This document shows, piece after piece, positions 9,359 through 18,372 of a stretch of 64,000 bases of DNA. This DNA comes from Acetobacteraceae bacterium (GTDB lineage Bacteria; Pseudomonadota; Alphaproteobacteria; Acetobacterales; Acetobacteraceae). The position numbers and the translations under genes are program-made. A model generated the notes under the pieces. That model was given only the letters and a program-made list of their open reading frames with translations, had not been told where the DNA came from and searched no databases. Within the stretch, counting starts at the first letter, position 1, and each line of letters begins with the position of its first letter. The stretch covers positions 23,243-87,242 of the forward strand of contig JASHOF010000075.1 of the NCBI GenBank assembly GCA_030041255.1. Reading direction: 5' to 3'.

Positions 9359-11083
9359 ATGACACGAAAGACGCTGCGGACGGAGAGCGTTGCGGAGGCG
9401 TATCTCGCGCTGCTCGCCGAGCGCGGCGTCGAGTATCTCTTCGCCAACGCCGGCACCGATTTCACCCCCATCATCGAGGCGCTGGCGAAAACCGAGTCCA
9501 CGGGCCTCGCCACCCCGAAGCCGATGCTCGCCACGCACGAGAACCTCGCCATGTCGATGGCGCACGGCTATGCCATGGTCTCCGGTCGCACCCCCGCGGT
9601 CATGGTTCATGTCAGCGTCGGAACGGCCAACGCGATGTGTGCCGCCCTCAACGCCGCGCGCGAGAACGTGCCGATCCTGCTGACCGCCGGCCGCACGCCG
9701 CTGACCGAGGATGGTCTGGCCGGAGCCCGCGACGCCTACATTCACTGGGGTCAGGAATTGTACGACCAAGCCGCCATGCTGCGCGAATTCGTCAAGTGGG
9801 ACTACGAGTTGCGCAACGCCGAACAACTCGAGACCGTGCTCGACCGCGCCCTCGCCCTCGCCCGCACCGAGCCCTGCGGGCCCGTCTATCTCAGCCTGCC
9901 GCGCGAAGTGCTGGCAGCCTCGCTCAAGGAGTTCAGCTTCGAGCAGCCCTCGCGCCGTGTCCCGGCAGCCCCGCCGGGCGCGCACCCTGCGGCGCTCGCC
10001 GAAGCGGCGGCGATCCTCGCCGCGGCGACGAATCCCCTGATCGTCACCACCAGCGCCGGACGCGATCCCCTCGCGGTCGCTGCCCTCGCATCATTTGCCG
10101 GGCGCTTTGCGATCCCGGTCGTGCAGTTTTCTCCACGCCATCTCTCGCTACCCTCCGAGCACCCCATGCAGCTCGGCTTCGATCCCTCGCCGTTCATCTC
10201 CGGCGCGGACGTGGTATGCGCACTGGAATCGGACGTGCCGTGGATCCCGAGCCGCGTGCGACCGCCCGCCGCTGCGAAGATCGTCCATATCGGCCTCGAT
10301 CCCCTGTTCCAGCACTACCCGATCCGCGGCTTCCTCTGCGATCTTGCGATCACCGCCGGCGCTGCCGAGGCATTGCGCGCACTCGAATCGCTACTCGACG
10401 GCCGCATCGCCGAGACGGAACTCACCGCACGGCGTGAGCGCATCGCACGCCGTCGCGCCGAGCAACGCAGGACCTGGCACCACCTCGAAAATGACGTGAA
10501 GGGCATGCGGCCAATCCATCCTGCCTGGCTCAGCCACTGCATCGAAGCGGTCAAGCGGGATGATTCCATCATCGTCAACGAATACACGCTGCTCCCGCAG
10601 CATTGCAGCTTCACACGGCCCGGCAGCTTCTTCGGCTCGAGCGCAGCCTCGGGCCTCGGCTGGGGCTTCGGCGCCGCGCTCGGTGCCAAGCTCGCCGCGC
10701 CCGATCGGCTGGTCATCGCAACCTTGGGCGACGGTGCCTATCTCTTCGCCAATCCCGTGGCCGGCCACCACGCCGCCGCCCTGCATGGGCTGCCCATCGT
10801 CATTGTCGTCTTCAACAATGCGATGTGGAACGCGGTGCGTCGTGCCACGCTCACGATGTACCCGGATGGCAGCGCCGCGAAGAGCAACCGCCCGGCATTC
10901 TTCCGGCTCGATCGCCTGCCGGCCTTCGAGGCGGTCTGTGCCGCCGCCGGCGGTTACGGCGAGCGGGTCGAGGATCCCGCCGAACTGCCGGCGGCGCTGG
11001 CACGCGCGGTCAAGGCGGCAACGGAGGAACACCGCCAGGCCCTGCTGAATATCATCTGCGCTGCGCCCGGTGGACCGCTCTGA
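9359..11083 (+). CDS. thiamine-diphosphate-dependent enzyme (acetolactate synthase/benzoylformate decarboxylase superfamily)
   Basis: 574-residue enzyme with the three-domain layout of the pyruvate-oxidase-like family. The N-terminal pyrimidine-binding domain has the catalytic glutamate in ATHENLAMSMAHGYA (Glu61). A central domain follows. The C-terminal pyrophosphate domain carries the magnesium/TPP motif GDGAYLF (from about 457), closing with FNN near 486. It could carry out a decarboxylation or carboligation of a 2-oxo acid, with FAD optional in such proteins. GGCGGAGG lies 9 bases before the ATG. It follows the ABC importer by 25 bases and precedes an alcohol dehydrogenase. A path of importer, 2-oxo acid, aldehyde, then alcohol/aldehyde redox step is inferred. 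It is probably not a biosynthetic IlvB, given this context and the absence of an ilvH. Confidence 0.8.
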   Translation: MTRKTLRTESVAEAYLALLAERGVEYLFANAGTDFTPIIEALAKTESTGLATPKPMLATHENLAMSMAHGYAMVSGRTPAVMVHVSVGTANAMCAALNAARENVPILLTAGRTPLTEDGLAGARDAYIHWGQELYDQAAMLREFVKWDYELRNAEQLETVLDRALALARTEPCGPVYLSLPREVLAASLKEFSFEQPSRRVPAAPPGAHPAALAEAAAILAAATNPLIVTTSAGRDPLAVAALASFAGRFAIPVVQFSPRHLSLPSEHPMQLGFDPSPFISGADVVCALESDVPWIPSRVRPPAAAKIVHIGLDPLFQHYPIRGFLCDLAITAGAAEALRALESLLDGRIAETELTARRERIARRRAEQRRTWHHLENDVKGMRPIHPAWLSHCIEAVKRDDSIIVNEYTLLPQHCSFTRPGSFFGSSAASGLGWGFGAALGAKLAAPDRLVIATLGDGAYLFANPVAGHHAAALHGLPIVIVVFNNAMWNAVRRATLTMYPDGSAAKSNRPAFFRLDRLPAFEAVCAAAGGYGERVEDPAELPAALARAVKAATEEHRQALLNIICAAPGGPL

Positions 11084-11151
11084 TCGAATCCGGAACGGGA
11101 CCCGATGTTTCACAGGCCAGCCCAACCGCAGCGCGAACCGAAAGGACGATC

Positions 11152-12126
11152 ATGAAAGCCTCACTCTTGCGGACAAAGGGTGTCATCGACTGCATCGAGA
11201 CGCCGGCGCCCGAGCCTCCCGCCGGAACCGTGCTCGTCCGCACGCTCTATGCCTCCTTGTGCGGGAGTGATCTGCACCATCTTTATACGCCGCTCTACGC
11301 GCAGCATGATCACACGCGGCCCGGTGCGCCGGGCCACGAAGCCGTCGCGGTGATCGCAGAAAGCCGCATCGACTCGCTTCGATCCGGCCAGCTTGTGCTG
11401 ACCACCCCGGACGTGAACCGTGCCGCCTGCTTTGCCGAATATCAGGTCCTCACTCCGGATTTCCTTGTTCCTCTGCCCGCCGGAGTGCCCGCCGAGCGTC
11501 TGGTGCTGGCGCAGCCGCTCGGCACGGTGATCTTCGGTCTGAAGCACTTCATGCCGGCAGCAGTGCCGGAAACGGCGGTGGTACTCGGCCAGGGATGCAT
11601 CGGGCTGTTCTTCACCTGGCTCCTCAGGCGCGCCGGCGTACGCCACATCATCGCCAGCGATCTGGAGCCAGGCCGCCGCAAATTGTCGGCAACTTACGGC
11701 GCCGATATCGCCCTCGACGCCAATGCCGATCCGATACTCGAGGCGGTCCTTGACCTGACCGCCGGCCGCGGCGCCCCACTCGTTATCGAGGCGGCAGGGA
11801 CGGACCGATCGCGCATCCAGGCGCTCCATGCCGCGGGAGAATCCGGCATGGTCGGTTTTTTCGGTTTGCCCACCAGCGCAACCTTCGATGCGTTCCCCGC
11901 AGAGGCGTTCTTCCGCAAGAAGCTCACCCTGCGTGCCGTGCACGGCACGCAGGCGGAACCCGGACTCGCCTCCTTCCGTCAGGCACTCGCGCTGATCGCG
12001 ACCGGCGCCATCGACGTCGTTCCCCTGCTCACCCACCGGTTCGCACTGGAGCGGATCGCCGAGGCATTCGCCGCCGCGCGGGAACGGCACGACGGCCTGG
12101 TCAAGGCCTGCATCACTTTCGATTAG
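11152..12126 (+). CDS. zinc-type medium-chain alcohol dehydrogenase
   Basis: 324-residue medium-chain dehydrogenase, NAD(P)-dependent by family. The catalytic zinc ligands are visible as Cys in SLCGSDLHH and His-Glu in PGHEAVAVI. The Rossmann motif is GQGCIGL in the second half. The four-cysteine structural-zinc lobe is missing, so the protein is shorter than classical 340-375-residue members. AAAGGACG precedes the ATG at 11152. It lies 68 bases after the thiamine-diphosphate enzyme and probably reduces or oxidises that enzyme's aldehyde product. Substrate unknown. Confidence 0.8.
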   Translation: MKASLLRTKGVIDCIETPAPEPPAGTVLVRTLYASLCGSDLHHLYTPLYAQHDHTRPGAPGHEAVAVIAESRIDSLRSGQLVLTTPDVNRAACFAEYQVLTPDFLVPLPAGVPAERLVLAQPLGTVIFGLKHFMPAAVPETAVVLGQGCIGLFFTWLLRRAGVRHIIASDLEPGRRKLSATYGADIALDANADPILEAVLDLTAGRGAPLVIEAAGTDRSRIQALHAAGESGMVGFFGLPTSATFDAFPAEAFFRKKLTLRAVHGTQAEPGLASFRQALALIATGAIDVVPLLTHRFALERIAEAFAAARERHDGLVKACITFD

Positions 12127-12165
12127 CCCGCAATCGGCCAGGGCGGAGCGATCAGTGCGGAGCGA

Positions 12166-13782
12166 TCAATCTCCGCGCGCTCGATCCTCCAGAATCATGT
12201 CGGCCGCCTTCTCGGCGATCATGATCGTCGGCGCGTTGGTGTTGCCCGAAGTGATGGTCGGCATCACCGAGGCGTCGGCGACCCTCAGCCCGCCGATCCC
12301 GCGCACCTTCAGCCGCGCATCCACCACCGCAAGCCGATCCGACCCCATCCGGCAGGTGCCGACAGGGTGGAAGATGGTGGTCCCGATCTCGCCTGCGGCC
12401 CGCACGAGATCGGCATCGGTCTCCGCAGCCGGGCCGGGTCGGAACTCTTCCGGCTCGAAGCGCGCCAGCGCCTTCGCCGCGGCGATGCGGCGGGTCAGCC
12501 GCATCGACAGGGCCGCGACGCGGCGATCTTCCTCCGTCGCAAGGTAATTCGGCCGGATCGCCGGCGCCCGCTTCGGCTCCGGCCCCTTCAGGTGCACCGA
12601 GCCCCGGCTTTCCGGGCGGAGATTGCAGACCGAAGCAGTGAAAGCCGGAAACGGGTGCGGCGGCGCGTCGAACCGATCCAGGCTCAACGGCTGGATATGG
12701 TACTCGAGGTCCGGCGTATCGCGTGCCGGATCGCTCTTCGTGAAACAGCCGAGCTGGCTCGGCGCCATGGTCAGCGGCCCGCGGCGGAACAGGAAATACT
12801 CGAGCCCCATGCCGATCCGTCCGACCAGGCTGTTCGCGCGCTCGTTCAGGGTCTTGGTGTGATGCACCTTGTACGCCATGCGGATTTGCAGATGGTCCTG
12901 CAAATTCTCCCCGACACCGGCAAGCTCCTGGCGCACGGCGATGCCGTGACTCTGCAAGCGCGCCGCAGCACCGATGCCCGAGCGCTCGAGCAGCACCGGT
13001 GAGCCGATCGCCCCGGCGGCCAGAATCACCTCCCCGGCACGCGCTTCCTCTCTGACCCCGCGGCGCACGAACGCAACCCCGACGCAGCGCTTCCCTTCGA
13101 ACAGGAGCTCCGCGGCCTCGGCCCCGGTCGTCACCGCGAGGTTGGCCCGCCTGCGTGCCGGCTTCAGGAACGCCTTGGCGGTGTTGACCCGCACGCCCCG
13201 GCGTTGATTGACCTGGAAATAGCCGCATCCCTCGTTGTTGCCCCGGTTGAAATCGTCGGTCGGGGGAATGCCGATTTCGACCGCCGCGGCACGAAAGGCA
13301 TCGAGGATTTCCCAGGAGATCCGCATCTCCTCGACCCGCCACTCCCCGCCAACGCCATGCACCTCGTCGGCGCCTCTCACCTGGTCTTCGGAGCGCTTGA
13401 AGTAGGGCAGCACATCGTCCCACGCCCAGCCGACATTGCCGAGCTGTCGCCAGAGATCGTAGTCGCGCGCCTGGCCGCGCATATAGATCATGCCGTTGAT
13501 CGAGGAGCAGCCGCCGAGCACGCGGCCGCGCGGATAGGAAAGCGCACGCCCGTTCAGCGCCGGCTCGGCCTCCGTCTTGAAACACCAGTCGGTGCGGGGA
13601 TTGTTCTGCGTATAGAGATAGCCGATCGGGATGTGAATCCAGATGTAGCGGTCGTTCCCGCCCGCTTCCAGCAGAAGCACCGAATTGTCCGGCCTCGCGG
13701 AAAGCCGGTTCGCCAGCACGGCGCCGGCGCTGCCTGCCCCGACAATGATGGTATCGAAACGAGTCACGGCCTGTCCACTCAA
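12166..13782 (-). CDS. GMC-family FAD oxidoreductase (choline dehydrogenase-like)
   Basis: 538-residue GMC oxidoreductase that oxidises an alcohol to an aldehyde with FAD. The N-terminal FAD motif is VGAGSAGAVLANRLS (residues 14-28), followed by LLLEAGG. GMC signature 1 (RGRVLGGCSSINGMIYMRG) lies around residue 85. The active-site histidine is in FHPVGTCRMGSD near 470, and the C-terminal NTNAPTIMIAEKAADMI is conserved in BetA-like enzymes. The start is a TTG overlapping the stop of the upstream ompA-like gene (TTGA). An in-frame GTG five codons later is a possible alternative. No betaine genes are nearby, so choline is not assured as substrate. Confidence 0.9.
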   Translation of the reverse strand: MSGQAVTRFDTIIVGAGSAGAVLANRLSARPDNSVLLLEAGGNDRYIWIHIPIGYLYTQNNPRTDWCFKTEAEPALNGRALSYPRGRVLGGCSSINGMIYMRGQARDYDLWRQLGNVGWAWDDVLPYFKRSEDQVRGADEVHGVGGEWRVEEMRISWEILDAFRAAAVEIGIPPTDDFNRGNNEGCGYFQVNQRRGVRVNTAKAFLKPARRRANLAVTTGAEAAELLFEGKRCVGVAFVRRGVREEARAGEVILAAGAIGSPVLLERSGIGAAARLQSHGIAVRQELAGVGENLQDHLQIRMAYKVHHTKTLNERANSLVGRIGMGLEYFLFRRGPLTMAPSQLGCFTKSDPARDTPDLEYHIQPLSLDRFDAPPHPFPAFTASVCNLRPESRGSVHLKGPEPKRAPAIRPNYLATEEDRRVAALSMRLTRRIAAAKALARFEPEEFRPGPAAETDADLVRAAGEIGTTIFHPVGTCRMGSDRLAVVDARLKVRGIGGLRVADASVMPTITSGNTNAPTIMIAEKAADMILEDRARGD

Positions 13783-14858
13783 TGGAGGATGATGTCGACC
13801 CGGCGGTTCTGTGGCTCCCGCACGCCAGGCCCGGTCGGCACCAGGAGATGCGTCTCGCCGTAACCCATGATGGCAATCTCCGCCTTCGGCACGCCGTCCG
13901 TGATCAGTTGCGCTGCGACCGCCTCGGCCCGGCGAATCGACAGCCCGTGATTGTATTCGGGCGTGCCGGACGTATCCGTGTAGCCGTTCACATTGATCCG
14001 CGTCACCCCGCCGCCCGCCGCAGCGTGCGCCGCTTCGCTGATCACCCCCCGCGCCCGCTCTGTCAGCGTTGCCTTGTCCCAGTCGAAGAAGACCAGGAAA
14101 TCGCGCTTCTCCTGCGCTGTCGACGCCGCTTGCGGGGAGGCGGCAGCCGCCAGCACCGGGGGTGTCACGCCGAACGCATAGCGCACCCCGAGCAGGAGAC
14201 TCTGGTTGTGATTGAACCAGAAATCCGTGTTTCCCTCCGCCAGATGCCCGCCGTTCAGAAAGGAGCTCTTCATGGTCAGCCCGCCGGGGACGGCAAAGAA
14301 CCGGTATTCGGCGGTGAACGAAAGCCCGGGCACGTGCGGGACGGGAAATGAGAGCCCGGCCATCGCCTGGTAGGCAAATGCGCCCGCCGTGTCGTCAGCA
14401 GAGAATACGCTGCCGGGCGCACTCGCGGATATCCGCTGCCAGTCCGTCCAGGCATAACCGATCCCGCCACCGAGATAGGGAAAGACCCAGCGCGAGCTGA
14501 TGTCGATGTCGAACAGTGCATTCGCCATCACCGCGGTCATGGCCTGCCGTCCGCCTGCCGCGGTCGGATCGCCAGGCCTGAGCAGAGCGTGCAGTGCATT
14601 GTTCCGCCAGCTTCCTTCGAGCTCGACCCTGACGCCATCGCCGAACCCGTAGCCGATGCTGCCGAGCCCGGCGAATCCGTTCGAGAATTGGGCGCGTCCG
14701 CTCGGCAGATCGAGCGCCGAGGACGAATGGATGCTCTCCTGGCCGAGGAAATTCGCCCCCGCCGCGCCGCCGATATAAATGCCCTGGAACGGCTGCGCGA
14801 TCGCTGATGCAGGCGCGGCCAGGATGGCCGTCAGCAACAACAGGGGCCGCAGCCTCAT
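13779..14858 (-). CDS. outer-membrane beta-barrel protein with C-terminal OmpA domain (copy 1)
   Basis: 359-residue secreted protein. A signal peptide (MRLRPLLLLTAILAAPASAIAQ) precedes an Omp_b-brl-type barrel (PFQGIYIGGAAGANF, with alternating aromatic strands, about 25-225). A peptidoglycan-binding OmpA domain occupies about 245-359, with the motif INVNGYTDTSGTPEYNHGLS and the terminal arginines of QNRRVDI. It anchors the outer membrane to peptidoglycan. It is a clear paralogue of the next gene, sharing a nearly identical C-terminal segment LLVPTGPGVREPQNRRV. Its stop overlaps the start of the GMC oxidoreductase, a curious coupling with no obvious functional link. Confidence 0.88.
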   Translation of the reverse strand: MRLRPLLLLTAILAAPASAIAQPFQGIYIGGAAGANFLGQESIHSSSALDLPSGRAQFSNGFAGLGSIGYGFGDGVRVELEGSWRNNALHALLRPGDPTAAGGRQAMTAVMANALFDIDISSRWVFPYLGGGIGYAWTDWQRISASAPGSVFSADDTAGAFAYQAMAGLSFPVPHVPGLSFTAEYRFFAVPGGLTMKSSFLNGGHLAEGNTDFWFNHNQSLLLGVRYAFGVTPPVLAAAASPQAASTAQEKRDFLVFFDWDKATLTERARGVISEAAHAAAGGGVTRINVNGYTDTSGTPEYNHGLSIRRAEAVAAQLITDGVPKAEIAIMGYGETHLLVPTGPGVREPQNRRVDIILH

Positions 14859-15011
14859 CCGCCTTTTCTCCCTGGCCCGCGATCGCCCGACGCGGAAACG
14901 TCGGAGGGAGTGAATCGCGGGCTCGAAAAATGTTCCAGATCCTTGTCGGGCCGCCCGGTCAGGCCGACAACGGTCCAGCTCGCCTGCCGTTCTATCGCGG
15001 GGTGCCCGGAA

Positions 15012-15046
15012 ACGAAAAGGCTGGCCAGGGAATCTCCCGGCCAGCC
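15012..15046 (-). terminator. rho-independent terminator after ompA copy 2
   Basis: GGCTGGCC (15019-15026) pairs with GGCCAGCC (15039-15046), extended inward by GGGA/TCCC. On the minus strand the stem is followed by CTTTTCGTTTCC. It lies 63 bases after the end of the second ompA-like gene, so the two tandem ompA genes are probably separate transcription units. Confidence 0.75.
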
Positions 15047-15108
15047 CTTTACACTACGAACTGTAGCGCGGCGGTATTCAGAGGCCGCGCTGCCCTCTTC
15101 GTACCAGG

Positions 15109-16221
15109 CTACTGGAGGATGATCTCGACGCGCCGGTTCTGCGGCTCACGCACGCCCGGGCCTGTTGGTACCAGCAGATGCGTGTCGCCGAAGCCCTCGA
15201 TCGAGATGATGTTCGCCGGCACGCCATCAGTGATGAGCTGCGCCTTCACCGAATTGGCCCGGCGAATCGACAGCCCCATGTTGTATTCAGGCGTGCCCGA
15301 CGTGTCCGTATAGCCGTTGACCTGGATCTTCGTGGTCTGGACCTTGGTCGAATTCTGCGCCGCCTCGGCGATGATCGCCTTCGCCCGGTCGGTCAGGTCG
15401 TACCTGTCCCAGTCGAAGAACACGAGATAGGTGCGCGCCGGCGCAGGCGCCGGAGCCGCCACCGGTGCGGGCGGCGGCGGCGGCGGCGCCACGCCGAAGT
15501 TGTAGCGGACGCCGATCAGGAAGCTGTTGTTGTACTCCTCGGTAACCTTGAGCGTCGTCGGCGTAAAGGGGACACCGCCTACGCTCGTGGTCGCGCTATA
15601 GTTGCGCGTGCCGTTCATCCCCATGAAGCGGTATTCGGCGGTCAGCGCCAAGCCGGGAATGGCCGCCACCGGATAAGCGGCACCGACGATCCCCTGATAG
15701 GCAAACGAGCCCTCGGTGCCGTTTGTCTGTGCCGCAACGGTCGGGCTGGAGCCTGGGGAGGCCAGGGTCACGCCACTCCAGTGTGCCCACTGGTAGCCGA
15801 CGCCGGCACCAATATACGGAACGATGGGGAGTCCGAAGTTATAGAAGTCGTACAGCGCATTCACCATCACGCCGTACTTGTTCTCCCATCCGCTCGCGGT
15901 CACGTCCTGGTCGTTCGTTCCGCCGACCTGGTTCGCGTAATAGTCGCCCTGCAGCTCCACCCGAAGGCCGTTACCGAAGCCGTAGCCGACGCTGCCGACC
16001 CCCACGAAGCCGCCATTGAATTGGAGATGGGTCTCGCCCTCGAGCGTGTCGTTGCCATCGATCGTAGTCGTCGCGTGCACCTTCTGATTGCTCAGAATGT
16101 TGTAGCCGAGCCCGCCGCCAACATAGATGCCTGTCACGGGCTGCGTCTGCGCCATCACGGGCTGTGCAATCACCAATGCCGCCAATCCCGTCGCGGCCAG
16201 TAGCGCAGTCCGGAGCTTCAT
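15109..16221 (-). CDS. outer-membrane beta-barrel protein with C-terminal OmpA domain (copy 2)
   Basis: 370 residues from the ATG at 16221, preceded by GAGAGGACCC. Longer in-frame starts would add a basic non-signal extension. A signal peptide (MKLRTALLAATGLAALVIAQ, cleavage near PVMAQ) leads into a barrel domain beginning TGIYVGGGLGYNILSNQKV. A Pro/Ala linker of consecutive prolines (about 253-266) comes next. The OmpA peptidoglycan-binding domain then has TYLVFFDWDRYDLTDRAK and IQVNGYTDTSGTPEYNMGLS. It is paralogous to copy 1 and slightly longer because of the linker. It lies 250 bases upstream of copy 1, with a terminator between them. Function: envelope integrity and possibly adhesion. 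Confidence 0.9.
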   Translation of the reverse strand: MKLRTALLAATGLAALVIAQPVMAQTQPVTGIYVGGGLGYNILSNQKVHATTTIDGNDTLEGETHLQFNGGFVGVGSVGYGFGNGLRVELQGDYYANQVGGTNDQDVTASGWENKYGVMVNALYDFYNFGLPIVPYIGAGVGYQWAHWSGVTLASPGSSPTVAAQTNGTEGSFAYQGIVGAAYPVAAIPGLALTAEYRFMGMNGTRNYSATTSVGGVPFTPTTLKVTEEYNNSFLIGVRYNFGVAPPPPPPAPVAAPAPAPARTYLVFFDWDRYDLTDRAKAIIAEAAQNSTKVQTTKIQVNGYTDTSGTPEYNMGLSIRRANSVKAQLITDGVPANIISIEGFGDTHLLVPTGPGVREPQNRRVEIILQ

Positions 16222-16373
16222 GGGTCCTCTCCTCGTTCCGCTCGTGCTCTCGTGGCGCAGCCGGCGAGCAACTGCCTCTCGGCCAACTCTCGCTGCCACC
16301 ACCGCTTCCAACCTTGCTTAGCACATCCGCAGCCTCCGGGCAGTCGGCCGTTGCGATTTTGTCCCGCCATGTT

Positions 16374-16383
16374 GCATATATGC
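16374..16383. promoter_or_regulatory. GCATATATGC palindrome in the ompA copy 2 upstream region
   Basis: A perfect 10-base palindrome sits in a short AT-rich patch (tgttgcatatatgccacaag), about 150 bases upstream of the second ompA-like gene and 50 bases from the end of the convergently arranged DUF1491 gene. On the minus strand TATATG could act as a minus-10. It may be a promoter core or a regulator site; I cannot say which. Confidence 0.3.
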
Positions 16384-16429
16384 CACAAGTCGCAAGCAGA
16401 TCAGCCACACTAGCTTCCAGTATGGTCCT

Positions 16430-16765
16430 CTATACGATCTTAGCGGCAAAAGGCGGGCAAAGATCGGGAGCATGAAACTCGATCACCCAGAGGTCCGGGT
16501 CCGTCCGCATCTGGCGGCTCAGGTACGCGTCCACGCTTGCCTGGTCCACCGGCTCGGGCCCGGTAGCCCGGAGCCAGGCCGGTTTGCCCTCCGCCGTGCT
16601 GACCTGGGAAAGAACACAGAGCCCCGCCGGGCCACGCAGCACCACCAGCACGCCTCCTGCGTCCCCGTCGCCGCGGTGCAGCATGGCTCCGGGCCGCCCC
16701 GCGGCATCCGCCAGCCGGAGCGTGGCATGCACCCAGATTTCCGTCTTCAGCCTCGGCTCAGCCAC
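16430..16765 (-). CDS. DUF1491 family protein
   Basis: 111-residue cytosolic protein of the DUF1491 family, found almost only in alphaproteobacteria. The hallmark start RLKTEIWVHATLRLAD and the pattern HRGDGDAGGVLVVL are both present. So is the later DAYLSRQMRTDPDLWVIE, which closely matches how family members end. No catalytic residues are known for the family and its function is undescribed. It is transcribed towards the second ompA gene, about 200 bases away, and is apparently its own unit. Confidence 0.85.
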   Translation of the reverse strand: MAEPRLKTEIWVHATLRLADAAGRPGAMLHRGDGDAGGVLVVLRGPAGLCVLSQVSTAEGKPAWLRATGPEPVDQASVDAYLSRQMRTDPDLWVIEFHAPDLCPPFAAKIV

Positions 16766-16860
16766 TGCTCGGCCCCTGCCGCGCTTCCCACTGCCGCCAT
16801 CTTGCCCTCAATAAACCACCCTGCCACAACCCGGCACGGGCAAGCAAAAAGGAACACCCC

Positions 16861-17061
16861 GTGGACAAGGCGATGTCCGATGGCAAGCTGGCCTACGAAA
16901 CCAGGCGCGCCGCCAAGGCCGGCATGAGTCTCGAGAAATGGCTTGCCCGGAAAGGGAAGCTGGCCGCTTCACGGGCCCGTGAGGCGAATGTGGCGAAACC
17001 GGCCCCGAAGAAGCCAGGTCTCTTCTCGCGCCTGCTCGAGAAGGCGCAGAAGCCGCTGTAG
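16861..17061 (+). CDS. small basic protein of unknown function
   Basis: 66-residue lysine/arginine-rich peptide beginning at a GTG preceded by AAAAAGGA. An ATG four codons later (16873) is the alternative start. The first part (GKLAYETRRAAKAGMSLEKW) is predicted helical and amphipathic. The second half is basic with a KPAPKKPGLFSRLLEKAQKP tail. No signal or membrane segment is visible. It could be a nucleic-acid- or ribosome-associated small protein, but no family is recognised. The good ribosome-binding site supports it being real. Confidence 0.55.
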   Translation: MDKAMSDGKLAYETRRAAKAGMSLEKWLARKGKLAASRAREANVAKPAPKKPGLFSRLLEKAQKPL

Positions 17062-17187
17062 AAGAGAGCGCACAATGGCCCGCCAACCCGCACGCTCAGG
17101 CGATTGAGAGCGTGTCCTCTGGAAGCTGGACCCGCTCCAGGCCCGGCGCAATCGACACCACGGGCCGCTCCCTCGCTCTCCTCTTCC

Positions 17188-18372
17188 ATGAGGCGTACAC
17201 CCGTACCCATGCATGACATCACCCGCCTGCCCGGATCGCGCATCGTCGAGATCGCCAAGCTCGCTTTCGCCACCAAGGATGTCGATTTTCTCTGCTTCGG
17301 CGAATCCGACCAGCCGAGCCCCGACGTAGCGCGCAACGCCGCCCTCGCCGCCATTGATGCCGGAGCCACGAAATACGTCGATGTGCGCGGCGTGCCCGCT
17401 CTTCGTGAAGCACTCGCCGCCTCTCTCACACGCCTGCACGCGAACCCGGTGACAGAGGATCGCATCCAGGTCACCGCCTCGGGGATGGCCGCCCTCAATC
17501 TCGCACTATCCGCCACGGTCCGTGCCGGCGAGCGCGTGCTCGTGCACACACCCGCCTGGCCGAACGCCGGCAACGCCGCGCGGCTGCGCGGTGCCACGGT
17601 CAGCGCCCTTCCGCTCACACCCGAACCGAATGGCCGCTTCCACCTCGATCTCGATCGGCTCGCGGCCCTGATTCCCGGCGCGCGTGCCTTCCTCCTGAAC
17701 TCGCCCAACAACCCGACCGGCTGGACCGCAACCCGCGCCGAACTCGCCACCATCCTCGCCCTCTGCCGCCAGCACGGCACGTGGCTGATCTCGGACGAGG
17801 TCTATTCGCGCCTCGTCTACGACGGCAGCCCGGCTGCCCCGTCCCTCCTCGACGTCGCGTCGCCCGAGGACCGCCTGATCGTCTGCAACAGCTTCAGCAA
17901 GACCTGGATCATGACCGGCTGGCGACTCGGCTGGATGGTGCTGCCCGCCAACACCCGCGAAACCATCGCCGAACTGGTCGAGGTCACCCACTCCTCGGTC
18001 GCACCGTTCATCCAGCACGCCGGGATGGCGGCCCTGGCCGACACTGCCACCCCTGAACGCTTCCTCCGCTTCTGCACCGAAGGGCGCCGGATGGTCGGCG
18101 CGGCGCTCGAAGGCGAGAACGGTATCCGCTACGCCGCGCCGGATGCCGCCTTTTACGCCTTCCTCGGCATCGAAGGGCTCGCCGACAGCCTCGCCCTGGC
18201 CCGCCGCCTGCTCCTCGAGCACAAGGTCGCAGTCGCCCCCGGCGCCGCCTTCGGCGAGGGCGGCGAGGGACATCTCCGGATTTGCTTCGCCCAGTCCCCC
18301 GAACGCTTGGCACGCGCGCTCGAGCGGCTCAGGGCCGGCCTTCGCAACGGCAACATCCAGACCGCCTCATGA
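17188..18372 (+). CDS. PLP-dependent class I/II aminotransferase (aspartate aminotransferase-like)
   Basis: About 394 residues, fold type I aminotransferase. The cofactor lysine lies in NSFSKTWIMTGWRLGW, a textbook AspAT-subfamily motif. LLNSPNNPTGWTA provides the conserved Asn-Pro contacts, and SDEVYSRLVYDG holds the Asp and Tyr that contact the pyridine ring and phosphate. The start is uncertain: ATG at 17188 is chosen, but ATG at 17209 is equally possible and neither has a strong ribosome-binding site. Its 3' end overlaps the convergent ccmB by 6 bases. The amino donor cannot be deduced from sequence. Confidence 0.87.
   Translation: MRRTPVPMHDITRLPGSRIVEIAKLAFATKDVDFLCFGESDQPSPDVARNAALAAIDAGATKYVDVRGVPALREALAASLTRLHANPVTEDRIQVTASGMAALNLALSATVRAGERVLVHTPAWPNAGNAARLRGATVSALPLTPEPNGRFHLDLDRLAALIPGARAFLLNSPNNPTGWTATRAELATILALCRQHGTWLISDEVYSRLVYDGSPAAPSLLDVASPEDRLIVCNSFSKTWIMTGWRLGWMVLPANTRETIAELVEVTHSSVAPFIQHAGMAALADTATPERFLRFCTEGRRMVGAALEGENGIRYAAPDAAFYAFLGIEGLADSLALARRLLLEHKVAVAPGAAFGEGGEGHLRICFAQSPERLARALERLRAGLRNGNIQTAS

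Noticed and set aside
11152..12126. Upstream extension of the alcohol dehydrogenase to 10603
   Set aside because: The extension is a shadow of the thiamine-diphosphate gene; the ATG at 11152 has a ribosome-binding site and gives the family start.
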